NCBI GenBank assembly: GCA_015060015.1
Contig: SUZG01000005.1
Location: 52,875-116,874 of the forward strand
Direction of reading: 5' to 3'
Length of the DNA: 64,000 nucleotides
From: Rikenellaceae bacterium
Lineage (GTDB): Bacteria; Bacteroidota; Bacteroidia; Bacteroidales; Rikenellaceae
Of the stretch, positions 1 to 9,720 are shown in pieces; position 1 is the first letter of the stretch, and the number at the start of each line of letters is the position of its first letter. A program made the translations under genes and the position numbers. The notes beneath the pieces were generated by a model, which saw nothing but the letters and a program-made list of their open reading frames with translations, searched no databases and was not told where the DNA came from.

Positions 1-412
1 TATCTACGGCTGGTCATTCGGTGGCTTTATGGCATTGGGTTGTGCATTGAAGGGCGACGGCATATTCAAGATGTCGATTGCTGTGGCTCCTGTAACCTCT
101 TGGCGTTATTATGACACTATTTACACCGAGATTTACAACGACCTGCCACAGGACAACCCCGCAGGTTATGACGACAACTCGCCGATTAACTTCGCTGACC
201 GCCTGCACGACCGTACCCGTCTGTTGATTATTCACGGCTCGGCTGACGACAACGTACACGTACAGAATGCTATGGAGATGTGTCACGCATTGAATCGTGC
301 CGGCAAGATGTACGATATGATGATATATCCCGACCAGAATCACTCGATGTATCCGGAGTATAATGTACATATCCGCGAGAAGATGGTTCGATACACATTG
401 GAGAATCTGTAA
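1..412 (+). CDS. Dipeptidyl peptidase IV-like S9 family serine peptidase, C-terminal fragment (starts before the window)
   Basis: Open frame from the window edge; GWSFGG nucleophile motif, IIHGSADDNVH Asp region and DQNHSMYP catalytic His; stop TAA at 410-412. Confidence 0.9.
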   Translation, partial: IYGWSFGGFMALGCALKGDGIFKMSIAVAPVTSWRYYDTIYTEIYNDLPQDNPAGYDDNSPINFADRLHDRTRLLIIHGSADDNVHVQNAMEMCHALNRAGKMYDMMIYPDQNHSMYPEYNVHIREKMVRYTLENL

Positions 413-431
413 TCTCTCGCCGAGAAAGAAT

Positions 432-466
432 AAAAACGCCCCAAACAAAGTTTGAGGCGTTTTTAT
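432..466. terminator. Intrinsic terminator hairpin (possibly bidirectional)
   Basis: aaaaacgcc-ccaaacaaagtttga-ggcgttttt stem with T tract, after the S9 peptidase. Confidence 0.8.
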
Positions 467-485
467 TTATCCTAAAATAGACAGA

Positions 486-668
486 TTAATCCAGCTCCTC
501 GGCCGAGAGGTGCGTAATCTTTCCATCACGCATAACAACCAACTCGCCGTCTTCGCGTTTTACTCGTTCCTTCAAGCGTTGCTGGGCCAGCAAGATGCCG
601 GCGTCAATCTTCTCCTGCAACTGCTCCAACTCCATTTCACTCATATTTTTTTCCTCTACATTTTGCAT
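486..668 (-). CDS. Small 60-aa acidic/charged protein, possible antitoxin partner of the zeta-like kinase
   Basis: Overlaps the 3' end of the zeta-like ORF by 13 nt; short charged helical sequence. Confidence 0.6.
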   Translation of the reverse strand: MQNVEEKNMSEMELEQLQEKIDAGILLAQQRLKERVKREDGELVVMRDGKITHLSAEELD

Positions 669-1225
669 ATCTTACGGTATGATAACGAATCAACCACCTC
701 TCTTATTTCGTCTTTGGTGCCGTAGGCTATCTTTTTTACACCATCAGCCGAACTATTGTCGTAAATAACCCAATAGTCGCACAACGACGTATATAACGAT
801 GTAAGGTAGCGTATGCCACGATAATATCGACGACGCACCACCTCGGCCGGCACATTATGACCACCCTCCGCCACACGGCGAGCCACGCGTTCAACAGCCT
901 GATCGGGCGAAGGCAGCCAGAAGAACAACAACGATACAAAGTAGCCTTTCTCCTGTGCCTCGCGGATAAGACGGGTGTAGTAACGCGTAGCAAGCGTCGT
1001 CTCAAAGGCGAAGTCAGCACCCTCCGACATCAGCACATCCATACGCTTACGCATCAGTCGTCCCGCCTCAATCGACACACCCGCAGGGTTGAAGGGCGAC
1101 AGGCCTCGTGCAATCTCGTCAGCATTGACAAAATCGCGACACTCCAACATCTCCGGCAACACAGCATACGAAGCAGTTGTCTTTCCCGCACCGTTACATC
1201 CTGCTATGATAAAGAGTCTCGGCAT
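656..1225 (-). CDS. Zeta toxin-like P-loop kinase
   Basis: MPRLFIIAGCNGAGKTT Walker A, FVNADEIARGLSPF, FAFETTLATRYY motifs typical of the zeta toxin family. Confidence 0.85.
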   Translation of the reverse strand: MPRLFIIAGCNGAGKTTASYAVLPEMLECRDFVNADEIARGLSPFNPAGVSIEAGRLMRKRMDVLMSEGADFAFETTLATRYYTRLIREAQEKGYFVSLLFFWLPSPDQAVERVARRVAEGGHNVPAEVVRRRYYRGIRYLTSLYTSLCDYWVIYDNSSADGVKKIAYGTKDEIREVVDSLSYRKICKM

Positions 1226-1369
1226 CTTAATCGTAATGTTATAATTATGGCAAAGTTAGGAAATAATCTCTAATTCTCCAAAAACTCATACCGCATATCG
1301 GCAAGGCACTGATTTTGCAGATAGAGTGAAGATACTTTTTTCTTATTATAAACTTTACTAAAAATCATT

Positions 1370-1975
1370 ATGAACGCAACAGCTACACTACTTTTCGTTC
1401 TCTCGCCGCTGCCCTACGACATCGCAGCCCTGGAGCCTTACATCTCGGAGCAGACTCTGCACTACCACCACGACAAGCATCTGGCCGGCTATGTCAATAA
1501 GCTCAACGAGTTGATTGTCGGCACGCCCTTCGAGGGTATGACCCTGGAGCAGATTATATGCCAGGCCGATGGTCCCATATTCAACAATGCTGCACAGGTC
1601 TGGAATCACGAGTTCTACTTCAATCAGTTCTCCCCCACCCCGACAAAAGAGCCGGAAGGAGAGTTAAAGAGTGCCATAGAGGATAGTTTTGGTGGCGTGG
1701 AGGCCCTTAAAGAGAGTCTGTCGAAGGAGGCGATGGGACTCTTCGGCTCTGGCTGGGTATGGCTCGCCGCTGACGACAATGGCAAACTGCACATCATAAG
1801 CAAGTCAAACGCCGGCACGCCGCTGACCGAGGGTCTGCATCCGCTATTGGCGATAGATGTGTGGGAGCACGCCTACTACATCGACCACCGCAACGCCCGT
1901 GCAGATGGTATAAAATCATTCTGGGAGGTGCTTGACTGGGATATCGTCAGCAATCGCTACAATAAAAGAAAATAA
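1370..1975 (+). CDS. sodB: Superoxide dismutase (Fe/Mn)
   Basis: LPYDIAALEPYIS, HYHHDKHLAGYV, WNHEFYF, DVWEHAYYIDHRNARADGI. Confidence 0.95.
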   Translation: MNATATLLFVLSPLPYDIAALEPYISEQTLHYHHDKHLAGYVNKLNELIVGTPFEGMTLEQIICQADGPIFNNAAQVWNHEFYFNQFSPTPTKEPEGELKSAIEDSFGGVEALKESLSKEAMGLFGSGWVWLAADDNGKLHIISKSNAGTPLTEGLHPLLAIDVWEHAYYIDHRNARADGIKSFWEVLDWDIVSNRYNKRK

Positions 1976-2000
1976 CCGTTACAACAAATAACGACACAAC

Positions 2001-2036
2001 AAAAGCCTGCCTAACCCAATGGTTAGACAGGCTTAA
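2001..2036. terminator. Intrinsic terminator after sodB
   Basis: aaaagcctgcctaac-cca-atggttagacaggctt hairpin. Confidence 0.75.
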
Positions 2037-2108
2037 TTTTTACAAGAGGCATCTTCAATATCTCTGCCCCTCTCCTACTTATCTGCCCCTCTTCCTTTGC
2101 GGTGTCGA

Positions 2109-2585
2109 TTAGATGTTGATATCCAGAATCTCGAACTTCAACACGCCGGCGGGAACGGTAACCTCAACGACGTCGCCCTTCTTCTTGCCCAGCAGAGCCT
2201 TGGCAATGGGTGTGCCGATAGCCAGCTTACCCTCACGCAGGTTAGCCTCGTTCTCCGATACGATGGTATAGGTTACCTGCTTCTTGTTATTGTGGTTAAG
2301 CAGTGTCACCTTGCTCAAAATCTGCACCTTGCTCTTGTCAATCTTCGACTCGTCAATCACACGGGCATTGGTCAGCGTCTGCTCCAGCTGTGCAATACGC
2401 ATCTCCAACAAACCCTGTGCCTCGCGGGCAGCGTCATACTCGGCATTCTCCGACAAATCACCCTTGTCGCGTGCCTCGGCAATAGCTGCCGAAATAGCGG
2501 GACGTTCCACAGAACGCATATGTTGAAGCTCGTCTTTCAGCTTCTGCAAACCTTCCGCTGTCAGATAAATAATCTCTTGTGCCAT
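2109..2585 (-). CDS. greA: Transcription elongation factor GreA
   Basis: MAQEIIYLTAEGLQKLKDEL...DKGDLSENAEYDAA...GTPIAKALLGKKKGDVVEV; start set to internal ATG at 2585. Confidence 0.95.
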   Translation of the reverse strand: MAQEIIYLTAEGLQKLKDELQHMRSVERPAISAAIAEARDKGDLSENAEYDAAREAQGLLEMRIAQLEQTLTNARVIDESKIDKSKVQILSKVTLLNHNNKKQVTYTIVSENEANLREGKLAIGTPIAKALLGKKKGDVVEVTVPAGVLKFEILDINI

Positions 2586-2778
2586 AGTTTTATATAACAG
2601 TAAAAAAGCCAGAATCCTAATCCCCACGTTTTATCGCCTGAATTAGAATCCCGATTCAACAATAATATTTCCTTCTGCAAACAAAGGTAGAGAGAATTTT
2701 TCAATTCTCCAATTTTTTTCACCTTTTTAATCTCTTTGCGGGATATTTCACATACCCCGCAAAGGATATTTGCACACT

Positions 2779-3831
2779 TTACTGCTCGGCCGCCATATCG
2801 GTATCGGTAGCATTAAAATCTATCAGATGCACCAACGCCTGCAACTCACGCAGCATATTACGCTTCTCAACCTTCGGAGAATATACATAGCAGTCGATAG
2901 TGATAACCTCGTTTGTGCGAGAATTTACCGTAGTGTAGCTCACATAGGGACCACCCATAAAATAGTTCTCGACATCCCACAGGCCGACCATCTCAATCCA
3001 CGGCTGCGAGCCGATACGCATAGTACGATACTCGGGTGTATAGGGGATATACTCCAGGCCTGTCTCGTCGGGAATCTTATTGACGGTTGTCATATAAGAG
3101 CCCTCCTTCGGGCCGGGGATACGCGACGCAAAGCGGTTGCGGGCCTTGACCAAAGCCTTCGCCGAGAGTGACTGCTCGCCCTCATAGGGGTATTTATAGA
3201 TAAAAAAGCCCTGACTTGCCGTAGGGAACTCCTGCGAAATCCACACCATATCGGGGCTCTGCGTACGCAGTTTGTAATCGTCCGAAATATTCATCTCAAC
3301 ACCGAAAGTATTGCGGATAAGCTCCTTCAGAGGTTGTGATGCGTAGCGTTGTGCATAGGCTATCGTGCGGTCGCGTTCCGCCTTTTCGAGTACCTGCACG
3401 ATATTGTTGCCATTCTCGCCCACATAAGCGGCCACACTCTCCGTATCGGGGCCCTTGATGGTTACAAACACCTGCGGCTTTGCCGTAACGTTATAACGCA
3501 CCGAGATTGAGGGCTCGGTAAACTCTTTATCGACATTTACGACCACGATGTTACGATGCGTCTTTGTGAGGCTCTTGAAGTTATTGGGCATAATACGCAT
3601 AACATCAAACATAGGCTCATAGGTAGGCAGTTCGGCTACCGGCTGCTGCAAGAAATAACGCAACGTATCACCCAACTCACTCTGCCACTGCGGCTGACCA
3701 CACACCAATATCAGTTCATAGGGACGACCCTGTGCCGTTTCACCCGATGAGAGGGTATTGAATGACTTACACGCAGACATTGTGATTGCAGCAAAGGCAA
3801 CAAGCAGTGTATTTACGAAAAATCGTTTCAT
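2779..3831 (-). CDS. DUF4837-type lipoprotein
   Basis: Lipoprotein signal MKRFFVNTLLVAFAAITMSAC; overall resemblance to Bacteroidota DUF4837 proteins. Confidence 0.7.
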   Translation of the reverse strand: MKRFFVNTLLVAFAAITMSACKSFNTLSSGETAQGRPYELILVCGQPQWQSELGDTLRYFLQQPVAELPTYEPMFDVMRIMPNNFKSLTKTHRNIVVVNVDKEFTEPSISVRYNVTAKPQVFVTIKGPDTESVAAYVGENGNNIVQVLEKAERDRTIAYAQRYASQPLKELIRNTFGVEMNISDDYKLRTQSPDMVWISQEFPTASQGFFIYKYPYEGEQSLSAKALVKARNRFASRIPGPKEGSYMTTVNKIPDETGLEYIPYTPEYRTMRIGSQPWIEMVGLWDVENYFMGGPYVSYTTVNSRTNEVITIDCYVYSPKVEKRNMLRELQALVHLIDFNATDTDMAAEQ

Positions 3832-4052
3832 AGTATTTTGTTATCTTTTAGAATATTACACAATAGCGATGGTCAGCGATTGACCTGTACAAAATTAATC
3901 ATTTTTTCAGTTTACGCAAAATATATACCCGTTTTTAGATAAAAAACACTAATTTTGTCCACAGCATAGGAGGTTGTCCTGCAACAGGCAGGCTGCGACC
4001 AAATGGCGAAAGCAGCAGCCGACCTCCAACGAACACTACGACAAGAGATAAT

Positions 4053-4661
4053 ATGAAGATAAAACCCTTCAAATTCATACGCAACCTCTACCCCGATATG
4101 ATATGGGAGATAAACGACCCGAATGGCGTTTTTCTCACATTTGATGATGGGCCGACACCAGGCATTACGGAGTGGATTCTCGACACGCTGCGACGCTACG
4201 ACGCCAAAGCGACATTCTTCGTACTGGGTAAGAATGCCGAGATGTATCCCGACCTCTACCAGAAGATTCTTGACGAAGGACACAAGATAGGCAACCACAC
4301 CTACTCTCATCAGAAAGGTTGGGGTATGCCTCTGGAAAAATATATCGAGGATGTCGATTTTGCCGACACCATTCTTCACACCAACCTCTTTCGTCCGCCA
4401 TACGCTCGCGTAACACCTTCGCAAATGCGTGCTGTGGGTCAGCGATACAAGATTATAATGTGGAACATACTCTCGCGTGACTATACCGCCACCATCTCGC
4501 CCGAAGATTGCTACAAGGGTGTGGCAAAGTATTTGGAGGCGGGGAGCATCGTAGCCTTCCACGATAGCGAGAAGTCGTTCCGAAATATGAGTTACGCTCT
4601 GCCCCGCGTGCTGCAACGCGTACAGGAGCTGGGTCTGAAATGTAAAATCATAGAGTTGTAG
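4053..4661 (+). CDS. Polysaccharide deacetylase (NodB domain)
   Basis: FLTFDDGPTPGITEWIL, GHKIGNHTYSHQ, FRPPYARV motifs. Confidence 0.92.
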   Translation: MKIKPFKFIRNLYPDMIWEINDPNGVFLTFDDGPTPGITEWILDTLRRYDAKATFFVLGKNAEMYPDLYQKILDEGHKIGNHTYSHQKGWGMPLEKYIEDVDFADTILHTNLFRPPYARVTPSQMRAVGQRYKIIMWNILSRDYTATISPEDCYKGVAKYLEAGSIVAFHDSEKSFRNMSYALPRVLQRVQELGLKCKIIEL

Positions 4662-4663
4662 AG

Positions 4664-5215
4664 ATGAAAATAATCGTAGCCGTAACGGGTGCCAGCGGAG
4701 CCATATATGCCCGACAATGCCTCGAAAAACTAATCTCGGCCGACGAGGTTGAGCTGATTGCCCTTGTTGTCAGCGAAAAGGGTGAGCAGGTCGTGCAATA
4801 CGAAGGCGAGGTGCTGCCTTCATCCGAGAAGATTGTCCGCTACGACAACAACGATATGTTCTCGCCCATCGCCAGCGGCTCGGCCGACTGGGATGCAATG
4901 GTCGTAGTACCGGCATCTATGGGCAGCGTGGGTCGCATTGCGTCGGGAGTATCTCTCTCGCTGATAGAACGCACGGCCGATGTGATGCTGAAAGAACGTC
5001 GCAAGTTAATTCTTGTAGTTCGCGAAACCCCCTACTCGCTTATTCATCTGCGAAATATGACCACCCTGACCGAGGCAGGAGCTATCGTTATGCCCGCCTC
5101 GCCTTCGTTCTACTCCCACCCCACCGACATCGAGCAGGCGACGCTGACGGTTGTGGAAAGGGTCGTGGCACACATGGGTATCACCTCGCCACACTACTCA
5201 TTTTCGGGTAAGTAA
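4664..5215 (+). CDS. ubiX: UbiX-like flavin prenyltransferase
   Basis: IIVAVTGASGAIYARQCLEKL; VVPASMGSVGRIASGVSLSLIERTADVMLKERRKLILVVRETP. Confidence 0.93.
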   Translation: MKIIVAVTGASGAIYARQCLEKLISADEVELIALVVSEKGEQVVQYEGEVLPSSEKIVRYDNNDMFSPIASGSADWDAMVVVPASMGSVGRIASGVSLSLIERTADVMLKERRKLILVVRETPYSLIHLRNMTTLTEAGAIVMPASPSFYSHPTDIEQATLTVVERVVAHMGITSPHYSFSGK

Positions 5216-5238
5216 CTCAAAATAATGATAGACAGAGA

Positions 5239-5268
5239 TTTGTATTTGCAAAATTTTTACTATCTTTG
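5239..5268 (+). promoter_or_regulatory. Bacteroidota-type promoter for efp
   Basis: TTTG (5239) - 18 nt - TATCTTTG (5261), matching the -33/-7 consensus. Confidence 0.6.
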
Positions 5269-5306
5269 CCGCACTGAAAAAATTTTAACAAAAAAACTAT
5301 ATTTTT

Positions 5307-5879
5307 ATGACAATTACAGCGTCTGATATCAAGATTGGTATGTGTATCGAGATGGACGGCAAGACTTTCCTTGTTGTTGATTTCCAGCACTGCAAGCCCG
5401 GTAAGGGTCCCGCATTCGTACGTTCAAAGCTCAAGAACTTGGAGAATGGTTACGTTCTCGAGAAGACTTTCTCTTCTGTAAGCCAGAAGATTGAGCAGGT
5501 TCGTGTTGAACGTCGTCCCTATCAGTTCACCTACGAGGATGATTTGGGTGCACACTTTATGCACACCGAGACTTTCGAGGAGATTAACATCGACAAGAAC
5601 CTCATCGACAACTACGATTTGATGGCTGACGGCCAGATCGTAGAGGTAATGTTCCACACCGAGAAGGAGGCCGTTCTTTCAGCCGAGCTTCCTCCCGTAC
5701 TCGATATGGAGGTTATCTACACCGAGCCGGGTATCAAGGGCGATACAGCTTCAACATCTTCATTGAAGCCCGCTACTGTAAACACCGGTGCAACTGTTAA
5801 GGTTCCCTTGTTTGTAAATACAGGCGACAAGATTCGCGTTGATAGCCGTACTCGCGAGTACAAGGAGCGTATCCGCTAA
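5307..5879 (+). CDS. efp: Elongation factor P
   Basis: ASDIKIGMCIEMDGKTFLVVDFQHCKPGKGPAFVRSKLKNL; C-terminal VNTGDKIRVDSRTREYKERI. Confidence 0.97.
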   Translation: MTITASDIKIGMCIEMDGKTFLVVDFQHCKPGKGPAFVRSKLKNLENGYVLEKTFSSVSQKIEQVRVERRPYQFTYEDDLGAHFMHTETFEEINIDKNLIDNYDLMADGQIVEVMFHTEKEAVLSAELPPVLDMEVIYTEPGIKGDTASTSSLKPATVNTGATVKVPLFVNTGDKIRVDSRTREYKERIR

Positions 5880-5897
5880 TCTTTGTTTCAAGCAAGT

Positions 5898-5932
5898 AAA
5901 AAGGTCTGTCCCCGCGGGCAGACCTTTTTATT
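5898..5932. terminator. Intrinsic terminator between the convergent efp and TonB receptor genes
   Basis: aaaaggtctgtccccgcgggcagacctttt hairpin. Confidence 0.85.
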
Positions 5933-5955
5933 TGCGGGCAAGCGGGAGGAACGGC

Positions 5956-8187
5956 CTAAAATTTCACCGTCACATTTGCCAGAATATGCAGCGGAGCCTG
6001 CGGGAAGTAGTAGGCCTCGTCGTATCGCTGACCATCCCACATATAGGAGTAGCCATAGCCATTGCTGCAATAGAGCTGATTGAAGAGGTTATACAGCGTA
6101 ACACCAAATCGCACGCTGCGTACCTTCTGCGAAGATATGGTATAGCTCAAATCAAGATTTGTGAAGTTATAGGCCTCCAACGACAGAGCCTCTATCTCGT
6201 TATTGGTAAAATATTGCTTACCGACAAATGTGGTGCTTATCATCGCCTCAAAGCCGCCAGCATTTACGCCTGCAAATATCTTTCCCATAGCGTTGGGAGA
6301 GTACGAGATGGTCATATCGTCCAGATTCTCACCATAGGTGGGGCTATCGGCGAGCATATCCACATAGTTTCTGATTTTATTCTCGCTGAATGTGGCATTA
6401 CCGCCCAGCGAGAGCCAGCGTAGAGGTCGCCACGCAGCCGACAGCTCCACGCCTCGACGGAAGCTCCTCGGTACATTCACATTCAAAGCATCGGAGCCGT
6501 CATTCACCAGACCCGTATGCACCAGCTGGTTGCGATAGGTCATATAGTAGAGATTTACACCTAACGACAAACTCTGCGATGAGTAGTTATAGCCCAACTC
6601 AAAGTCGTAGAGAGCCTCTGCCTGTGGCTCCTTGTCATCGGCGGAGAACATATAGCGGTCGGTAAAGTCCGAACGCGTAGGCTCCTTATGAGCTATTGCC
6701 GCCGAGCCATACAACTGATGATGCTTTGCAAAACGATAGCTGATGCCAAGATGCGGATTGAGGAAGTTGTATCCGTTATTTATATCGATGGGCTGCATCT
6801 GCATCGTGTTCCAGTCGAAATTGTCGTTCACTCCCCACGCCTTATAATGAACGTGACGATACTGCACATCGGCAACGATATCAAGGCCTCGCACCACCGA
6901 CCAATCGACCTTGGCAAAGATGTTGGCATCCTGCTTACGCACATCGTTATCGTACCAACGCCCCGCAATAGCACTCTCTCTCATTCCATCGACCCAATCC
7001 AGCTCGCCCCAATGCGGGCAGGCATAAACAGACCACGAACCTCCGACAATAAGCGACAGGTTATCAGCCTTATATGCAGCAGCGGCATTCACTCCGCCCG
7101 TATGATTCTCCATAACCTTGCTGCGTATGATATCGGCCTCAACGCCATAATCCGTGATGCCGAGATTGAGATACTCGGCCAGCGTGCGGTCGGCCTTATA
7201 CTGTCGGTAATAGCCGTAGCCATAGGTATAGAAGCCCGTGAGGTTGAGCATCCACCTATCCGACAAGCGTTGATTTATGATGAGCTGATTGTTCAGTTGC
7301 AGATAGTTGTCGGTATGGTCATCGTAGTAATCGACGTGCGTACCATCGGCCAGCTGATACGGGCCGCTATCGGTCTCGTATTGACCTTCGCTGTGGTAGC
7401 GACGGCCATACAGTTCCATCTCCTCCTTCGTCACACCCGTATAGGTGAGGTAGGTCTTGGCCTTACCACCAAACGAGAGCAGCTTGATAACCGTATTATC
7501 GCCGTAGTACGAGCCTTGCAGCATATAGGATTTAAGGTCGGTAGCACCTCTGTCGATATAGCCGTCAGAGGAGATATGCGTCAAGCGGGCATCCACCGCC
7601 CAGCGACCACCGAGCAGGCCGGAAGAGAACTGCACGCCCTGCTTCTGGGTGTTGTACGAGCCATAGGATAGCGTGGCCTCACCACCGAAACGATGTGATG
7701 CCGCAGCTGTAGTCATACTCACCGCACCGCCAAAGGCTCCCGTACCATTGGTCGATACACCGGCACCTCGCTGCACCTGAACATCACCCACAGCCGAGAT
7801 AAGGTCGGGCGTGTCGTACCAATACATCGAGTGTGAGTCGGGATTGTTCATCGCAACACCATTAATCGTCACATTGAGTCGCGTAGCATCCGTACCTCGC
7901 ATCTTGAACGAAGTGCCGCCAATGCCTATACCCGTTTCGTTTGTGGCGATGACAGATGGAGTCTGGGCGAGCAACGACGGGAAGTCCAGACCGTAGCGAT
8001 GTCGTTCCACCTCCTCCGGCGAGAGGTCGGTGTGGGCTATGGCAGATCGGTCGTCAGCCCTGACAGCCACCACTTCAATAGCATCAACAGCATAGGTACG
8101 CAAAGAGTCCTGCGGCATAACATCAGCCGCCATTGCAGATGTAACACACTGTGCCACAGCTGCCAGAAAAACAAAAAACCTTTTCAT
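5956..8187 (-). CDS. TonB-dependent outer membrane receptor, predicted thiamine-related from its TPP riboswitch
   Basis: Signal peptide; plug domain PSLLAQTPSVIATNETGIGIGGTSFKMRGTDATRLNVTINGVAMNNPDSH; long beta-barrel ending in aromatic F. Confidence 0.93.
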   Translation of the reverse strand: MKRFFVFLAAVAQCVTSAMAADVMPQDSLRTYAVDAIEVVAVRADDRSAIAHTDLSPEEVERHRYGLDFPSLLAQTPSVIATNETGIGIGGTSFKMRGTDATRLNVTINGVAMNNPDSHSMYWYDTPDLISAVGDVQVQRGAGVSTNGTGAFGGAVSMTTAAASHRFGGEATLSYGSYNTQKQGVQFSSGLLGGRWAVDARLTHISSDGYIDRGATDLKSYMLQGSYYGDNTVIKLLSFGGKAKTYLTYTGVTKEEMELYGRRYHSEGQYETDSGPYQLADGTHVDYYDDHTDNYLQLNNQLIINQRLSDRWMLNLTGFYTYGYGYYRQYKADRTLAEYLNLGITDYGVEADIIRSKVMENHTGGVNAAAAYKADNLSLIVGGSWSVYACPHWGELDWVDGMRESAIAGRWYDNDVRKQDANIFAKVDWSVVRGLDIVADVQYRHVHYKAWGVNDNFDWNTMQMQPIDINNGYNFLNPHLGISYRFAKHHQLYGSAAIAHKEPTRSDFTDRYMFSADDKEPQAEALYDFELGYNYSSQSLSLGVNLYYMTYRNQLVHTGLVNDGSDALNVNVPRSFRRGVELSAAWRPLRWLSLGGNATFSENKIRNYVDMLADSPTYGENLDDMTISYSPNAMGKIFAGVNAGGFEAMISTTFVGKQYFTNNEIEALSLEAYNFTNLDLSYTISSQKVRSVRFGVTLYNLFNQLYCSNGYGYSYMWDGQRYDEAYYFPQAPLHILANVTVKF

Positions 8188-8239
8188 AAAGCTTTTAATT
8201 TTAAGTTAAAAACACAGAAAAGGGGATATGATAAGATTG

Positions 8240-8322
8240 TAACATATATCCCGGTCTCGGCATTACCCGTATCCGGTACAATGGGTATAATCTCAGCCTG
8301 ATAGTAAGGCACCCCCTGAAAA
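8240..8322 (-). promoter_or_regulatory. TPP riboswitch (THI element) upstream of the TonB receptor
   Basis: Reverse complement reads AGGGGGTGCCTTACTATCAGGCTGAGATTATACCCATTGTACCGGATACGGGTAATGCCGAGACCGGGAT, with the GGGGTGC, CTGAGA, ACCnGAT and GGGTAATGCC core elements. Confidence 0.92.
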
Positions 8323-8455
8323 TATCGAGGACAAAGTTATAAAACTTATACGACAAATTCAACATCTCGTACAATTAAATATATCTTCACGCCGTTTAAT
8401 GTAGGTCTTTCAGTTTTTTTAAGTATATTTGCCTTATCACGAATATTCACAGATT

Positions 8456-9565
8456 ATGAAGCGATTGTTTTTAGCTATATTCACCATTTTGCTGCTGGGA
8501 GCCTGCTCTCGCAGCGTGAAATTTGATATCGACGGACTGCTTATTGAGAATGCCGCCAGCAAGGTATATCTTGTGGTGGAAGGTGCTACGATAGATACTC
8601 TGGCCTCGGCGGAGGTGGGTGCCGACAACAAGTTCTGCCTGCGTGGTGAGGTGGCAGAGCCGACAACAGCCTTCGTATGCGATGACAACGGCAACGCCCT
8701 GACCATCCTTCTGTTGGAGGAGGCACAGCTGTATCTGCGACCCCTGCCTACGGGTGGCTACATTGCCGAGGGTGGCCCTGTGAACGACAAATACAACTTC
8801 GTCATACAACGCCTCTCGGATGTCGCAATGCAGCTCGCCGAGCTTGACTACACAACCGAATATGCCAACGAGGAGTACGAATCGCTGATGTTCAAATATC
8901 AGGATATACTCTCTACGGCCATTCGCGACAACCTCGACAACCTCGTGGGTGTGGAGCTCTTCCTCAGTCAGGAGTCGCGTGGTATGACCGCCAAGGATAT
9001 GCGGGTACGCTTTGCACAGTTCTCACCCGAGATGCAATCGCTGTCGGCTATGCAACGCTTCGCCGAGTATATCGATATCTATGCCCGCACGGAGATTGGC
9101 AACCGCTTTATTGATGTGGAGCTGCAAGCTATCTCGGGAGGCATATCATCCCTCAGCGACGTATGCGGCAAGGGCAACTGGGTGCTGGTTGATTTTTGGG
9201 CTACGTGGTGCGAGAACTATGACCGCGATATAGCGATGATGCGTGAGCTCTATGCCAAATATACCTTGCAGGGCTTTGATATTTGCAGCATATCACTCGA
9301 CCGCGACCCCAATCGCTGGCGTACATTCATCGAGAAGAACGATATGTTGTGGACAAATGCCATCGACAGCACCGACGAGGGTAAGAGATCCATTGCCGAA
9401 AAATACGGTCTGCAATCTATTCCGGCCAACTTCCTTATCTCGCCCGAGGGCGTAATTGTTGCCCGTAACCTCTACGGAGAGGTTTTGCGACACGAGCTGG
9501 AACATATTTTCGGAGATTGCCTCTGCACGGATAACGCTGTAAAACAACAAGTTGCGAATAAATAG
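8456..9565 (+). CDS. Thioredoxin-like (TlpA/DUF4369) lipoprotein
   Basis: Lipoprotein signal MKRLFLAIFTILLLGAC; WVLVDFWATWCENYDRDIAMMRELY. The CxxC position reads CENY, so the second Cys is missing. Confidence 0.85.
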   Translation: MKRLFLAIFTILLLGACSRSVKFDIDGLLIENAASKVYLVVEGATIDTLASAEVGADNKFCLRGEVAEPTTAFVCDDNGNALTILLLEEAQLYLRPLPTGGYIAEGGPVNDKYNFVIQRLSDVAMQLAELDYTTEYANEEYESLMFKYQDILSTAIRDNLDNLVGVELFLSQESRGMTAKDMRVRFAQFSPEMQSLSAMQRFAEYIDIYARTEIGNRFIDVELQAISGGISSLSDVCGKGNWVLVDFWATWCENYDRDIAMMRELYAKYTLQGFDICSISLDRDPNRWRTFIEKNDMLWTNAIDSTDEGKRSIAEKYGLQSIPANFLISPEGVIVARNLYGEVLRHELEHIFGDCLCTDNAVKQQVANK

Positions 9566-9596
9566 CGAAAACAAAATAAAAATTTTTCAAAAAATA

Positions 9597-9628
9597 TTTG
9601 CACGAAAAGAAATTTCGCCGTACATTTG
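9597..9628 (+). promoter_or_regulatory. Promoter for tRNA-Arg
   Basis: TTTG (9597) - 20 nt - TACATTTG (9621). Confidence 0.55.
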
Positions 9629-9646
9629 CACTCGCAATCAGTAAAT

Positions 9647-9720
9647 GGCTCCGTAGCTCAACTGAATAGAGTACTTGACTACGGATCAAGCGGTTACAGG
9701 TTTGAATCCTGTCGGAGTCA
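9647..9720 (+). tRNA. tRNA-Arg (ACG)
   Basis: GGCTCCG...CGGAGTC acceptor; CTTGA-CTACGGA-TCAAG anticodon arm; ACAGGTTTGAATCCTGT T arm. Confidence 0.95.

Noticed and set aside
3912-4616. 234-aa minus-strand ORF
   Set aside because: Lies antisense to the clear polysaccharide deacetylase gene; composition looks like a shadow ORF
6688-7671. 327-aa plus-strand ORF
   Set aside because: Antisense shadow of the TonB-dependent receptor; no recognisable domain
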